This document shows, in pieces, positions 22,106 to 32,688 of a stretch of DNA of 64,000 nucleotides (positions are counted from its first letter, which is position 1; the number at the start of each line of letters is the position of its first letter). The position numbers were made by a program, and so were the translations under genes. Where the stretch lies: assembly GCA_021234155.1 (NCBI GenBank), contig JAJEKV010000025.1:5621310-5685309 (forward strand). The letters run 5' to 3'. Source of the DNA: Isoetes taiwanensis. Lineage: Eukaryota > Streptophyta > Lycopodiopsida > Isoetales > Isoetaceae. The notes under the pieces were generated by a model that was not told the DNA's origin, did not search any database, and was given only the letters and a program-made list of their open reading frames with translations.

Positions 22106-22585
22106 CTCTCAAACATTAGACCGAGGGGACCAAGGATTGAAAAAGTAGCATCTAAAATAGGGACACAAATACTACTGATAGAAACCTAACCTCTTTAATT
22201 TTAACAAAATAAAATTTTAAGATAAATTACATCTTCGCATGTTGATAAGGTATTAGTTCTCATAGCAGGGGGTGAGGAGTTCGATTTCAAGACCAAATTA
22301 GAAGAAAAAAAAATGTTGTCATTACAAACGAATACGTAGCTATAGACGTCGTTGAAGGACGAACTGTGATTTTAAACCAAAACATGCGGTATCCCCGCTA
22401 CTTATTTTCGAGCAAGCAGAGCTTATGAAGGAGCATTTTTTGAGGCGATTTTTGGCGCGGATCTACTTTGGGTTCTATTCTAATTGTAAAGCACCAACTC
22501 ATTTTTTTTAATCTGAGCTTATTTGGGGTTAGATTTAGGGCTTTTTGTATTTGTTGTTTGTCCTTCAAATTCCATTCCATCTCGA
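22106..22585. other. No gene; one weak tRNA-like B-box
   Basis: Near 22276 the sequence GAGTTCGATTTC resembles a pol III B-box (GGTTCGANTCC), about 35 bases after GTTGATAAGG. This could be a decayed tRNA-derived SINE, but the A-box match is poor and no second copy is present. The rest shows nothing. Confidence 0.25.
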
Positions 22586-22915
22586 TTCTACTCCGCACTT
22601 ATTCTTCCATTCCCTTCTTCATCTTCTTCTTCTTTTTCCATTCTTCCTTCAATCCTCCATTCTGGCATTCTTCTTCTTCCATTCTTACATCCTTCTTCCA
22701 TACTTATTCTTCCATTTCTATTCTTCCATTCTCTTTGTCTGCTTCTTCTTTTTCGATTCTTCCTCCTCTTATTCGAATTCTTACCCTTAATCCTCCTCTT
22801 ATTTTTCTTCTTCTTGGGATTCTTCCTTTATTCAAATTCCTCCTCCTCTTCTTGTTAGTTTTTTCTTCTTCAGTTTCTTCCATTCTTCTTCTTCTTCCTA
22901 ATTTTTTTTTTCCCA
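22586..22915. repeat. Polypyrimidine (TTC/CCATTC) low-complexity tract
   Basis: Over about 300 bases the plus strand is almost only C and T, built from CCATTCTTCTTC and CCTCCTCTT variants. The open frames here encode Phe, Leu, Ser and Ile low-complexity runs and are not genes. Such mirror-rich tracts can adopt triplex DNA. Confidence 0.8.
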
Positions 22916-22972
22916 TTGGGGGGACCAAAAGACAAAATCCCTTCTTCTTTGTTTTGCCCCTCCGGAAGAAGG

Positions 22973-23468
22973 GACATCGTTGAAAGACCCCCCCTCCAAA
23001 AACTTTTCCCTTTAAGTTTATTTATACTAATGTTTCTCTAATCATTGAATTTATTGCTTTGCATGCACTCCTAACAAAATGTGTTGTTCTTTGCAAAACA
23101 ACTTTGGCACGTCATATATATATTCCAGGTAAGCATTTAATTTTCAATACGCTAATAAAATGTTAATGCTTTATTTGCGGTTAAACAAAATTTGGGGACG
23201 TCCTTCTAAATTTTTTTTGCCATCCAAGATGGGGATGTCGTTGAAAGACCCCCTCTCCCCCCCTTGTTTTTCCATTTTTTCCCTAAGTTTATTTATACTA
23301 ATATTTTTCTAACCATTGAATTTATTGTTTTGCATGCACACTCCTAGCAAAATACGTTGTTCTTGAAAAACAACTTTGGCACCTCATATGTATTCTAGAT
23401 AAACATCTAATTTTCAATACGCTAATAAAATGTTAATGCTTTATTTATGTTAAACAAAATTTGGGGAG
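22973..23468. repeat. Tandem duplication of a 255-bp unit
   Basis: 22973-23222 and 23233-23468 align head to tail: CGTTGAAAGACCCCC, AAGTTTATTTATACTAAT, TTGCATGCAC, AACAACTTTGGCAC, TTTTCAATACGCTAATAAAA and AACAAAATTTGGGGA are in both. Each is followed by an AG-G junction. Nothing coding is seen. Confidence 0.75.
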
Positions 23469-23469
23469 A

Positions 23470-24164
23470 CTTGGGCAAGGATGACCGACTCCATCTTGAA
23501 TGGAGAGGACTAGGTGTTCGGGGCCCAAGCTCATCGTTTACTCTTGTAAATTTATTGATTAATATACTTAGCATAAAAAATTAAAATTGGGAAGACTGTA
23601 TTTTATGAAATAATTTGAACTCAATTTTGTTTTGATTTTCTGGAATTTCTTATAATAAGTGTGAATTTTTAAGATTTTTTTCACTGATTAATTGAAATTT
23701 TTATGATTGATTTAAATTTTTGATACTTAATTATAATTTTCTAGAATTTCTTATGATAAAATTGTTTTGTCTTTTTGGATTTTTCAATGAATAATTGAAT
23801 ACTTTTACGATAAATTTAGATTTGTAGTATTAATCTTATGCAATGGTTCTCTTCTTATATAGAAGAGAACCATCATTCTAGGGAAAGGGACGCCAGTTTT
23901 GGCGCCAGCTCTGCTTTTGGATCCAAGCTTTCTTTGGCACAAGCCTGCTATAGCGCAGGCTTTCTTTGGCCTTTTCTCCCATAAAAGCCTTGTGTCTTCC
24001 TGCATTCCTCATCGGCGTTTCCTCTGAGCTGAATCTTGTTAAGGACCTTTCCCTAGAATATTTATTTATTGGTTAAATTCAATTTTTTTTATATATATTC
24101 ATGTTAACATGTGTTAAATTTTATCATTTATGCTGGATTTTTTCATTTGTTTTTCAATACAAGT
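23470..24164. other. No gene recognised
   Basis: Mostly AT-rich. A more complex patch at 23860-24010 has a repeated GCCAGTTTTGGCGCCAGC / CAGGCTTTCTTTGGC wording and a 66-codon minus frame without a recognised domain. Confidence 0.35.
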
Positions 24165-24246
24165 TCTCAGAAGTACTGGATTTTTAGCAATTGCAATACA
24201 ACTTTGGCTATCAGAAAATAGAAATGTACCTTGTTCTTGATAGGCT
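24165..24246 (-). pseudogene. Copia RNase H micro-fragment
   Basis: The minus strand reads FLFSDSQSCIAIAKNPVL (24228-24175), matching FTDSQSCIAIAKNPI of the complete copia element at 43.6 kb and containing the RNase H aspartate of D-S-Q-S. Both flanks diverge at once. About 27 codons survive. Confidence 0.6.
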
Positions 24247-24537
24247 GCGGGTTGCGGGTTGCGATATCCAGGTAAGTGCCGGACTCAGAACAGTAGAACA
24301 ACATACTGGATAGGGTTGAATAGGGTGAAAGATTGTGACAATATGGAAACGCGATCAGGAATATCAGAAGTACTTGTTAAATTTTCTTTTAGTTTATTTT
24401 TGGTAATCGGGTGTCTTTCTTTGAGTTATCTAAGGCTAGGTTCGCGAGCTGACTATGGCTATAAAAATAATGAATAGTAGATAATATTGCATAGATTAAA
24501 CTAGGCTAGGCATAGACTAATTGGTATAAACTCGGTT

Positions 24538-24645
24538 AACAAAGTTTAAAATGAAATGCACTTATTTGCCGCAAACGCACTTCAAAAGGAATCTTTGAAA
24601 GATTCCCTAAAATTCCCTTAAAAAATGCCCTTTTCTTGGTATATT
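24538..24645 (+). repeat. Left inverted end of the 7.5-kb segment
   Basis: AACAAAGTTTAAAATGAAAT followed by GCACTTATTTG, then CAAACGCACTT and an internal hairpin GGAATCTTTGAAAGATTCC. Pairs with 31945-32049 in inverse orientation. Confidence 0.6.
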
Positions 24646-25138
24646 TGTGACAAGTGTGACAATTTGAATATTTTAGGCACCATTTTTGGAGGGGAATTTG
24701 AACTCAGCTTCCATTCAAAATTGTTTGGTACCATTTTTTGGCCCCCTAGTTTGGTTTGAGAAATAGTAATATTTTTAAGGACAAAACAAAATAGACATTG
24801 AAAAAAAACAGCAAGCGCTAAGAGTGCCCAAAAACGTATTTAGTTCAAAGTTTATAAATTCACTACAAAATTATGAACAAAATTGCAAAAATGCAACACA
24901 TTTTGATATTGCCTCAATGAAGCAAATATTGTCACCTTAAAGTATGCCTCACACGCTGAGGTGAAGTCGAAGATGCTTGGCGCTTTGCTTTATACACTTG
25001 CTCTTATTTGCTCCTCCAAATTGCTATAGACTTATATATCTTTGCGATGGCGACGATGTATCCAATCTGGACTTTTTTAAACTTTGTAATTTATTTGTTC
25101 TCTGTAGTCTTTAGTTTCTTCCAAATAAATTTCAAGAT

Positions 25139-25342
25139 GGTATAAATTTATACCTTAATAGATAGTAATATGTGGACATAGTATGCTAGAGAGTTCGCAC
25201 GGTATAAATTTATACCGCAAGAAGACTTGAGCGGTATAGATTTATACAACAAAAGAACTCGAGCGGTATAAATTTATACAGCAAAAGGACTCGAGCGGTA
25301 TAAATTTATACCGCAAGAGTTTTCTCGGTATAAATTTATACC
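25139..25342. repeat. Array of a 16-bp palindrome with a 32-bp period
   Basis: GGTATAAATTTATACC or a one-base variant occurs at 25139, 25201, 25233, 25265, 25297 and 25327. The last five are spaced 32, 32, 32 and 30 bases. The spacers are also similar (GCAAGAAGACTTGAGC, GCAAAAGGACTCGAGC), so this is a tandem repeat with a dyad unit and not a CRISPR array. Each palindrome could extrude as a hairpin or bind a dimeric protein. Two more copies lie at 30724-30769. Confidence 0.85.
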
Positions 25343-25425
25343 AAAGATATATATATATATATGTATATTATATAAATATATAATATATATAACATATATA
25401 TTTACATATATACAAGTTTTTGTAA
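25343..25425. repeat. AT-rich (TA)n tract
   Basis: Alternating TA with a few interruptions, directly after the palindrome array. The same neighbourhood (palindromes followed by TA tract) is found at 30724-30890. Confidence 0.8.
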
Positions 25426-25464
25426 TACGAGGGCCTGCATGAAGCCGACCCTTCAAAACTGCAC

Positions 25465-25970
25465 CCAGCATGAAAGATTCCCCTAGATTTCTGAAGATTA
25501 GCCCAAGGTTCCTTTAGATTCTACAATATTCTATGTAGATTCCCCTAGATTCTCGCAGATTCTATGAAGATTCCCATAGATTCTCCAAGATTCTATCAAG
25601 ATTCCTCTCGATTCTCAAATATTTCCCTAGATTTTCTAAGATTCTCTTGAGATTCCTCGAGGTTTTCAAAGATTATTCCAAGATTCCTCTAGATTTCCCA
25701 AGATTCCATGTAGATTCTCTTAGATCTATCAAGATCCTATAAAGATTCACCTAGAATCCCTAAGATTATCTTGAGATTCCTCTAGATTCTCTAAGATCCT
25801 ATAAAGATTCCCCTAGATTCCTCTAGGTTCTTAAATATTTTACAGCATTCCCTTAGATTCTCTTTTAACCATGTAGATTCTCTCAGATTTCCCAAGATTT
25901 TGTAAAGATTCCCCTAGAATACCTAAGATTCTCTTGAGATTCTTCTAGATTCTTCAAGATGCTATAGGCC
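25465..25970. repeat. AGATTC-type degenerate minisatellite
   Basis: About 500 bases built from imperfect units such as AGATTCCCCTAGATTCTC followed by AAGATTCTATGA-like sequence. AGATT occurs more than thirty times at spacings of roughly 11-12 bases, in higher units of about 30-35. There is no long open frame. It looks like an old tandem array that has drifted. Confidence 0.8.
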
Positions 25971-25979
25971 AATTCGTCT

Positions 25980-26015
25980 CTGTGGACGATAAGAACTCTA
26001 TTCTATTCTATTCTA
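25980..26015 (+). repeat. Short LINE 3'-end stub with CTATT tail
   Basis: CTGTGGACGATAAGAACTC followed by about four TATTC units, ending at 26015. Compare 18803-18850 and the LINE-D end at 49493-49530. Confidence 0.45.
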
Positions 26016-28330
26016 ATTATGCCTTATTTTCCTTCCATTGCATCATGTACAAAACGATAGCTATTAGCTGTATTGTTGCAAGCCTCATACCCTAGTATTA
26101 TGTGCTTATGACTACAATATTGCAATGGTTGCACTATTAAGTGGTTATGAGACCCCTACTTAAGCAAGCAATGGTTCCACTATTAGTGCTTATGGATGTC
26201 TTACAAATTTATTATTGCAATAGCGTCTTGGATGTAGCTTAAACATAATGGAAGTTAATGGTTGACCGTATGATCATGACAAATGGTAGCAACTATAGAT
26301 AGGCCATAAGTCCAAATACAAATTTCTTTTCCACATTAGTCATTTTATCAAAAGAAAAAAAAAGGGAGGGGGGAGGGGGGCGATGGGCATAGGCGTATAG
26401 ATGTGTTATTGTTTTTGCATCCAGAAAACAACCTGTCAAATTCTCTTCAGTACACATTCTACAGCAATAAATATTTAGACATGGGGACAAAAATTTGGTT
26501 TTGGTTCTCTAGGGCATTGAAAAGCTCAGTGGATTGAATCAACGATCAACCCTACAAAAAAAAAACAATAGGATAGGCATGACGAGCTCTCAAGAATATA
26601 TGCATCCACATGCAGGTCACAAACATGGTTGTAAAGCTTCCCACAAATTCATGAAGCCCATGAAGCACAACTTCATTCCTTATCACACCATATTTAAAGC
26701 AATGGTAAAGCCCCAGGAAGCATTAATGTTTACTTATTACTTTTCTTGAATATTCAAATTGAGTGGTGCTCCAAAGTTATCAGTGTACATAAAATAAATT
26801 TGTCCCCATTGCGTTGCTCTGTAAAACAAACTACAGATTACCTGGTAAAAGCACTTATAAAAACTTAGGCTACAAAAGTAAAAAATATTGTAAACATAGC
26901 AAATTTAACATTAGGATAATTTTTTTTGCACGGCCCTAGTTCAAAAAATGCAAAAGGTTGTGCTCTTAACTCGTCCTTCTCAAATCATTTTTTATCGGTG
27001 GTTTTATGAGCACTTTATAAGCCATACACAATGACAACATATTGAGGTAGTACATAAAATGATGAAGCAAGAAATTTCTTTATCTATCAAATTGTTGATT
27101 CTCTTGAAAAACAAAAATTATGACAGGATATGGACTTGTGTAACAGCACCAATTTTTTCTGAATAAAACATAACAGTATGGGAAGCAAAAATGGTAAAAC
27201 TTATGATTTTCTAAACAGTGAATTTTGGAATCAAACCAAATTGTACCACCGGAGATTATTCTGGCATGTTCGTGACAACCAAATACAAATTCAACCAGTA
27301 ACAACCTCACCTATCTTGTTGGAAGACAATATAGCATTATCCTATAACAGGAACCTTCGATTCTCCTACATCATAATCGAAGATTGTTGAGTTTCCAACA
27401 TGAAGGTCTCATTGACTAAGCATCATAGGTCTCAACAAAGAGTTCGTGGAATAATCACTAGTTCCCTCGTAGACAAAGAAATGACATAAATATCCAAAGA
27501 CTGACTTAAAAAGAACTTCGAAGGGAGAAAGCTTTGCAAGCTATTGCAAGACCGCAAAAATATCTTGTCACTTTTTAGAGTACTACTTAAAAGAACTCGA
27601 GGGAAAAAAGCTTGGCAAGATATTGCAAGATTGCAAAATATCTTGTCCCTTTTCCAGTACTAATAGACTAATAGATTGCTTGTTACCCTCCTCGGAAGTT
27701 ATCCTCTCTAGCATCTCGCGGACCGTCATTTGTCCGGCATCTTCATACATACATTATTGGAGTGCAATTTTTTCCTTAAAAGTAGTTATTCTATCATTCT
27801 ATGCAAGTAAAGGTTACCAATTTATTTACTTATTGCACATCGAATGATTTATAGAGGCAGGACGTTGTGCCTTAATAGATGGAAGGTTCATCAAACAAAA
27901 ATTCCCCTTATCGTTGCAAACAAAAAAAGATGCAGGTTTAAAAGAAGGCGGTTTAATCATAATAGTGAAATTTCTCTAAGTGGAAGAAAAAACAGTGCAA
28001 GTTCATGTCAATAGTTATGCACACCTACAGCGGGCAGAGGGCATCACTCTAGGCAACAGGAAAATGCATCTTCAATCTTAAAACTAACATGCCATAGTAT
28101 TTTTAGACCTAATTTTATCAAAGAACATTTCGCCATACAATTATGATAAGGCACTTACAATTTTAGACACTCCCAATTTCAATTACAAAAGACCATCTCC
28201 AAAGGGTCATCATTATCATATATGCCACTATACTTCTTCACATCAACACTGAGGTATGCGCAGGTTCATACGCATCCTAAAAACAGAAACTTGAATGTCC
28301 TTCATGGCACAAATCAGGCAACAATCACAC
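26016..28330. other. No recognised gene; scattered short frames
   Basis: Short open frames exist on both strands, such as 26490-26293 and 27310-27080 on the minus strand, without a domain I know. A G-rich run lies at 26366-26391 (GGGAGGGGGGAGGGGGG). They might be exons of a captured or decayed host gene inside the 7.5-kb segment, but neither splice sites nor homology can be shown. Confidence 0.3.
27511..27656. repeat. 80-bp tandem duplication
   Basis: AAAGAACTTCGAAGGGAGAA with GCTTTGCAAGCTATTGCAAG and the second copy AAAGAACTCGAGGGAAAAAA with GCTTGGCAAGATATTGCAAG lie head to tail, each ending in AATATCTTGTC. About 85% of the bases agree. Confidence 0.7.
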
Positions 28331-28338
28331 TCACATGT

Positions 28339-28949
28339 TCAAAATGGTTGTTGCAGATTTCGTTTCACATTATAGATCCGTAAAGCACCAACAAAGTAAT
28401 TGAGGCATACCAAGGCAAAGAAAGCAATTAAATAATTTACAACCCTTTTTGAGGTTTCGTGTACAATTGCAATGGTTGCTTTTTTCAAGATTGCTGCTAT
28501 GGTTTTATTGTTAGCTCCGCCCACAATGTAAGACATTGTCATGAAAATAATCGCTTTCTTTTTGATGAGCTCTTGCCAAGGGCATGAAAAATATTCCGAT
28601 ATCCGGTCGCCTTACCACCGGTAAAAAACATAATTGCCTTTGACACGAGGTGCAAATTTCCAATCTTCTTGCCTCGACCTTGCAAAAATAACTTCGTGCC
28701 CAATCTGCAAAACTTAGAGACCATGTTTGCTGATCAACACTACAGTTGAGTGATAAAAGAAACATTGTCCACCCAAGTGAAATGCCTCTGTGAATACACT
28801 CGCATACAGGGCCAAAGCGAAAGACACTCATCCTTTTTGAGGTCAAGGTATACTAAACATTGTATGTAAGGAGTGTCGAATTCAACCACCTTTACAGGTC
28901 TGTATTTATAGGCCCTCTCACTAAAACGTTTATGCATCGTCTCCTCCAA
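28339..28949 (-). pseudogene. Unrecognised coding-like cluster
   Basis: Three overlapping minus-strand frames give protein-like wording: 28949-28740 with [20 protein letters not shown], 28724-28539 with LHLVSKAIMFFTGGKATGYR and 28542-28339 with ALRIYNVKRNLQQPF. Charged and hydrophobic residues alternate as in globular proteins, and the frames could be successive pieces of one protein joined by indels. I do not recognise a family. The region lies inside the 7.5-kb segment, so a captured gene fragment is possible. Confidence 0.25.
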
Positions 28950-30715
28950 AATTATATGCCTTTGTTTTTACGTAATCTCCCCACTTGAGTTTGCGGCAAA
29001 ATGGTCTGCTCACCGTGACGACAAAAAATAAATCACCTATAGGCTTGCTCTATGTGTACCACCATGGGATTTACCTATTTTTTGTACACGTCCGTAGGTA
29101 GTTCTGCCCTGCCGTGCCCTGACTAGGCCTGCAAGAACATACAGTGTTACCTTGTGTTCTTCCAGACTTTCTCTACTTTATAATGAGAACATCTAAGCCT
29201 TCTGAGCAGACCCTCAAAATGACATCTTTAGAGGATACAGACTTAAAATATATACACGTGCCCTGAGAAGCTGAGGCTGGTGGTTCTGCTGAGCTTGGAA
29301 AAAGGCCTCATGCTGCAAAAAAGCCTCATGCCTGCTCAGAGGAGAGCCAATATCACTAGGGCAAGCCACAGCTCTCCACGCCATAGATCCTGGTGCCATG
29401 TTGCAAGCAACTCCTCTGATGTCCATATGTATGGAGCTTATTGTCCTTGATTTAATTCATATGCTGTTTAAACTTTTAATAGATAGAATCCGAAAAGCTG
29501 TCTCCAGTATATGAACATGTTTCCAAGCTGTAAAAGGGATATGTACAGACCTGTGCATTGCATTGCATATATGAAATGATGAAAGCGTTAAAAGGGAAGA
29601 TCAATTACAAAACAAATGAAGCAGATGAAAAGGGAAGATCAAATATGAACTTACACAGGTCGTGATTGAAGCTGAGAGATGAGGGCTCGTTATTGTTGGG
29701 ACCTATCCAAGGAACATAGCAAAAGAACAATTGTGACCTAAGCACCAAACCGTGGATCTACAACCAGAAAACTGAACACATCTCCCTTACCATGGTACTA
29801 ATTCATAGGTGTGGGCTTGAATAGGCAAGCCAGAGATCGAAATCCTTAGAAGGATCCAGTAGCAGAAACTAGAGTAACCATCTGCTCCAACATCGCTGGC
29901 ATGAGGCCCTGCCTGGAAAAAAAACAAAAGGCATAAAGCCTAGCTTCAAAGGCTTCAGATACATTCGCCTACAAAAGATCCATCTTTGGGGTCTGCAGCT
30001 GCATCAAGGCTGCAGGATATAGTCGAAATGGATGGAGCTGGCCATGGCCATGCCAGCGTCTTTACCTATTTACGGCTTGAGATAAAAATAACGGGGACGT
30101 TCAACATCTGATCCTCGCCGTTGTGCTCTGATTACAGAGAATTCCACACCGAGAATGCACAAGGCTTAAAGAAAAAAAGCCTCAGCAATAAACCATAGCT
30201 CCAGAATATATCGCGCACATCTCCGCAAGCTGCAACATAGCTAGAAGACTCCCCACTGGCTGGCGCCATGGCGCCGGTTTAGCACATCTGCCATAGCTCC
30301 AAAGCGGAATAAAGATGCGCCGGAAAGCTGATCGCAAGCTTCAAAATATTCTAGTGTTTTCTGGAATAAGATGTCGCGCGGAACAAATTATGTTTGTCAC
30401 TAACGGTTATAAATGCTCTGCCACATCATTCTTTGATAATAAATGATATATTACCAACTTTTTAAATTGATGAATTTCTTTGCAGCTTCCTTAAGTCTAA
30501 ATTAACGGCCAAGATTTAACTTCCCCCATATCCGACGGTTCAGGCATGTGGTGCATGCCCCATGCATGCCCATCATGCCCCCATCAGATCTGAGGGCCAT
30601 GAATGCGCCACCTCAAGATTTGGAGGGCCAGGATTTGTGTCTATATACACCTAAAGGCGATGCCCCCCATCCGATATACCTATAGATATATCATTTGATA
30701 TCTGAAAAAAAAAGA
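28950..30715. other. No gene recognised
   Basis: Unique-looking sequence of average composition. A short minus frame at 29426-29214 is rich in Gln, His and Phe and shows no domain. Near 30520-30600 lie CATGC- and GCATGCCC-rich repeats. Nothing regulatory can be proved. Confidence 0.35.
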
Positions 30716-30723
30716 AGTCTTGC

Positions 30724-30890
30724 GGTATAAATCTATACCGCGAGACTTCCTGCGGTATAAATTTATACCGTTTTTTTTTTTATATATACAAATATGTGAA
30801 CGTATATATATTGAATATATATATATATTAACATGTATAAGATGTATATATCTATATATATACATATATATATATAAAATATGTAGTCCA
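30724..30890. repeat. Two 16-bp palindromes followed by AT tract
   Basis: GGTATAAATCTATACC at 30724-30739 and GGTATAAATTTATACC at 30754-30769, a 30-base period. They are followed by a T-run and about 110 bases of TA-rich sequence. A degenerate further copy, AGTATAAGTTTATATC, is at 30894-30909. Same motif as at 25139-25342. Confidence 0.8.
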
Positions 30891-31181
30891 GGAGTATAAG
30901 TTTATATCGTGCAAAATCTTGTGGGGTCTTTCTTGCTCCCAAAGGTTTTGCAACTTAATCTTGTTGAAATAACACACTCAAGGGATAATTTATGCGCTTT
31001 TTCTTAGTTTTTAGTTCAAAAAGTTCTAAAATAGTTCTAAATTCTCGACCTTGTAATGCAATGTTAGAGCATAAATTAGTCGAATCCTCGTTGTTATTTT
31101 TACTTTTTTTTTCTACACACATGCTAACTTCACTTTAGGCAGCTCAAAAACGCTTCTAAAGGCAAAGGACCCCAAAATGTT

Positions 31182-31610
31182 ATGGAGACACATATGTTCA
31201 ACGAGAAGGAAACTACGTGTTTGTCCATAGGGATGCAAGGAGTAGCAACCCCTCAAAAGTTTACCTATTTCTTTGCAAACAAACACAAAAAAAAAAGCAA
31301 GATAGACAAATACTTCTCTGGGAGAAATGTGCGATGGCATGCTTTCCGCTACGATGATGGAATTGTCTTTGAAGACTCTCAACATTGACAAGGAGCTTGA
31401 CTATCTTCTCAACATCACTATATTGTGGATTGGTATTGTGCAAGCCCAAAGACATGATGAATACATCTCCAAGAACAACAAAGAAGGCCATGTAATCACA
31501 GAGCTTCACTACTTCAACTTCGTTTCCTCGGTGATAAATTTATACGGCATCGTCAAGTTGGAACTTCAACTAATCAAGATGATTTCGTGGATGTATTATC
31601 ATTTGTAATA
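31182..31610 (+). pseudogene. Unrecognised coding-like frames
   Basis: A 68-codon frame at 31182-31388 with TYFFANKHKKKSKIDKYFSG overlaps a 93-codon frame at 31327-31608 with LDYLLNITILWIGIVQAQRH. The first is rich in basic and aromatic residues. Neither shows a known domain. They lie about 0.5 kb inside the right inverted end of the 7.5-kb segment, a place where a transposase remnant could be, but no catalytic motif supports that. Confidence 0.2.
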
Positions 31611-31944
31611 CCATATGATGCAAAAACAATAATTTTTCATTCAAGTAGTTTGTTCAACTGTCTCCCAATGTCTTTTAAGGTCAATTAGGATGTTTAGCCA
31701 AAATGGTTGTGAAATAACAAATTTTTTGTCTTCTATAACAGCCAATATAAACGTTCTAAGGGATAAGATACAAAAGCGTCTAATTTTTTCATATGAGTTT
31801 GCCCCATAATAAATCTTTGGCTTTCGTAGTGGTCCTTTTCCCCTCTAAAATGAGATATTTTTCTTTGTTGTTCTTCTCCTTAATGTTAAGTCTTCCTAAA
31901 ATGTCTGTTTTCATGAGCAGTTTTATAAATCTTTAGACACAAGA

Positions 31945-32049
31945 TAGTAAAAGAGTCCTTTTTAGGGGTATTTTAGAATTTTGTAAATTTTTAGAAGGAA
32001 TCTTTCAAACGCACTTCTTAAATAAGTGCGTTTCATTTTAAACCTTGTT
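31945..32049 (-). repeat. Right inverted end of the 7.5-kb segment
   Basis: Complement reads AACAAGGTTTAAAATGAAAC then GCACTTATTT, AAGAAGTGCG and GAAAGATTCC, pairing with 24538-24645. Confidence 0.6.
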
Positions 32050-32688
32050 GGTTGCGATGGGACATATAAGAGGTACGATCACACACCATCACAGGAAAAG
32101 ATGACAGAAAAAGGGATGTCAATCCCCCGGAGGGAGAAAAGCAATTCACGCCAATCAAACTTCGGGAGTGGATTTCGAAATCAAACTAACGGTAGGAAAA
32201 TACGTGTAACTAACCTTAATCGCTAAATCTAACTTTGAACACGAATACGCGTTGTTGCAACCGTACGGGAATGGTAGAGAATAAAATAATATAATAGCGA
32301 TTACAATAGTGAATATATATAACGGTGCATGGGACCTTATTGACGTGTTACGTAACCAATGGACGGAGGGAGTCGTTAATGATGATTAGCTACGGAAGTG
32401 GGAGGTCAGAGTACAAACATCGGGAAGGTATACAGGGCGCAGTATGATGCTTCTTGCACACACATACAAAAAATCAGAAAAAGAATAGGACAAGATATGA
32501 CAAGACTAGCAATTAATAAAGGCGGACGTAATAAAGGAGCGGGAACAAGGAATCATAACCCTAAAAGCTAACACACTATAATATAGAAGGGAGAAGAAGT
32601 TGAGGTCCGCCTCAGGAATTCTAGTCGATTCGGCCACAACTCTGCCTCAAATAGAGCATCTGACTCACCGACAGAGCGCCAGAATTTC
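32050..32688. other. No gene recognised; upstream flank of the PLATZ-like remnant
   Basis: Contains short plus frames rich in Lys, Arg and Ser but no domain. There is no convincing TATA box or other promoter element just before 32689. Confidence 0.3.

Larger units (their letters stand above)
24538..32049. mobile_element. Candidate 7.5-kb element bounded by inverted ends
   Basis: The left end (24538) reads AACAAAGTTTAAAATGAAAT then GCACTTATTT. The right end (32049, complement) reads AACAAGGTTTAAAATGAAAC then GCACTTATTT. Similarity continues inward with indels for about 100 bases (GAAAGATTCC in both). The bases GGTT stand just outside both ends (24534-24537 and 32050-32053), a possible short target duplication. 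Inside are the palindrome arrays, the AGATTC minisatellite and unrecognised frames, but no transposase I can name. It might be a non-autonomous DNA transposon, or two unrelated copies of one repeat in opposite orientation. Confidence 0.4.

Noticed and set aside
22240-22310. tRNA gene or SINE promoter
   Set aside because: B-box-like GTTCGATTTC is present but the A-box is weak, the acceptor stem does not pair and no second copy is seen.
22468-22983. 171-codon plus-strand frame and overlapping frames
   Set aside because: Translation of a polypyrimidine low-complexity tract (Phe, Leu, Ser, Ile only).
25139-25342. CRISPR-like array (palindromic repeats with regular spacing)
   Set aside because: The spacers are near copies of each other, the repeat is a simple 16-bp dyad, there are no cas genes and the setting is plant transposon DNA.
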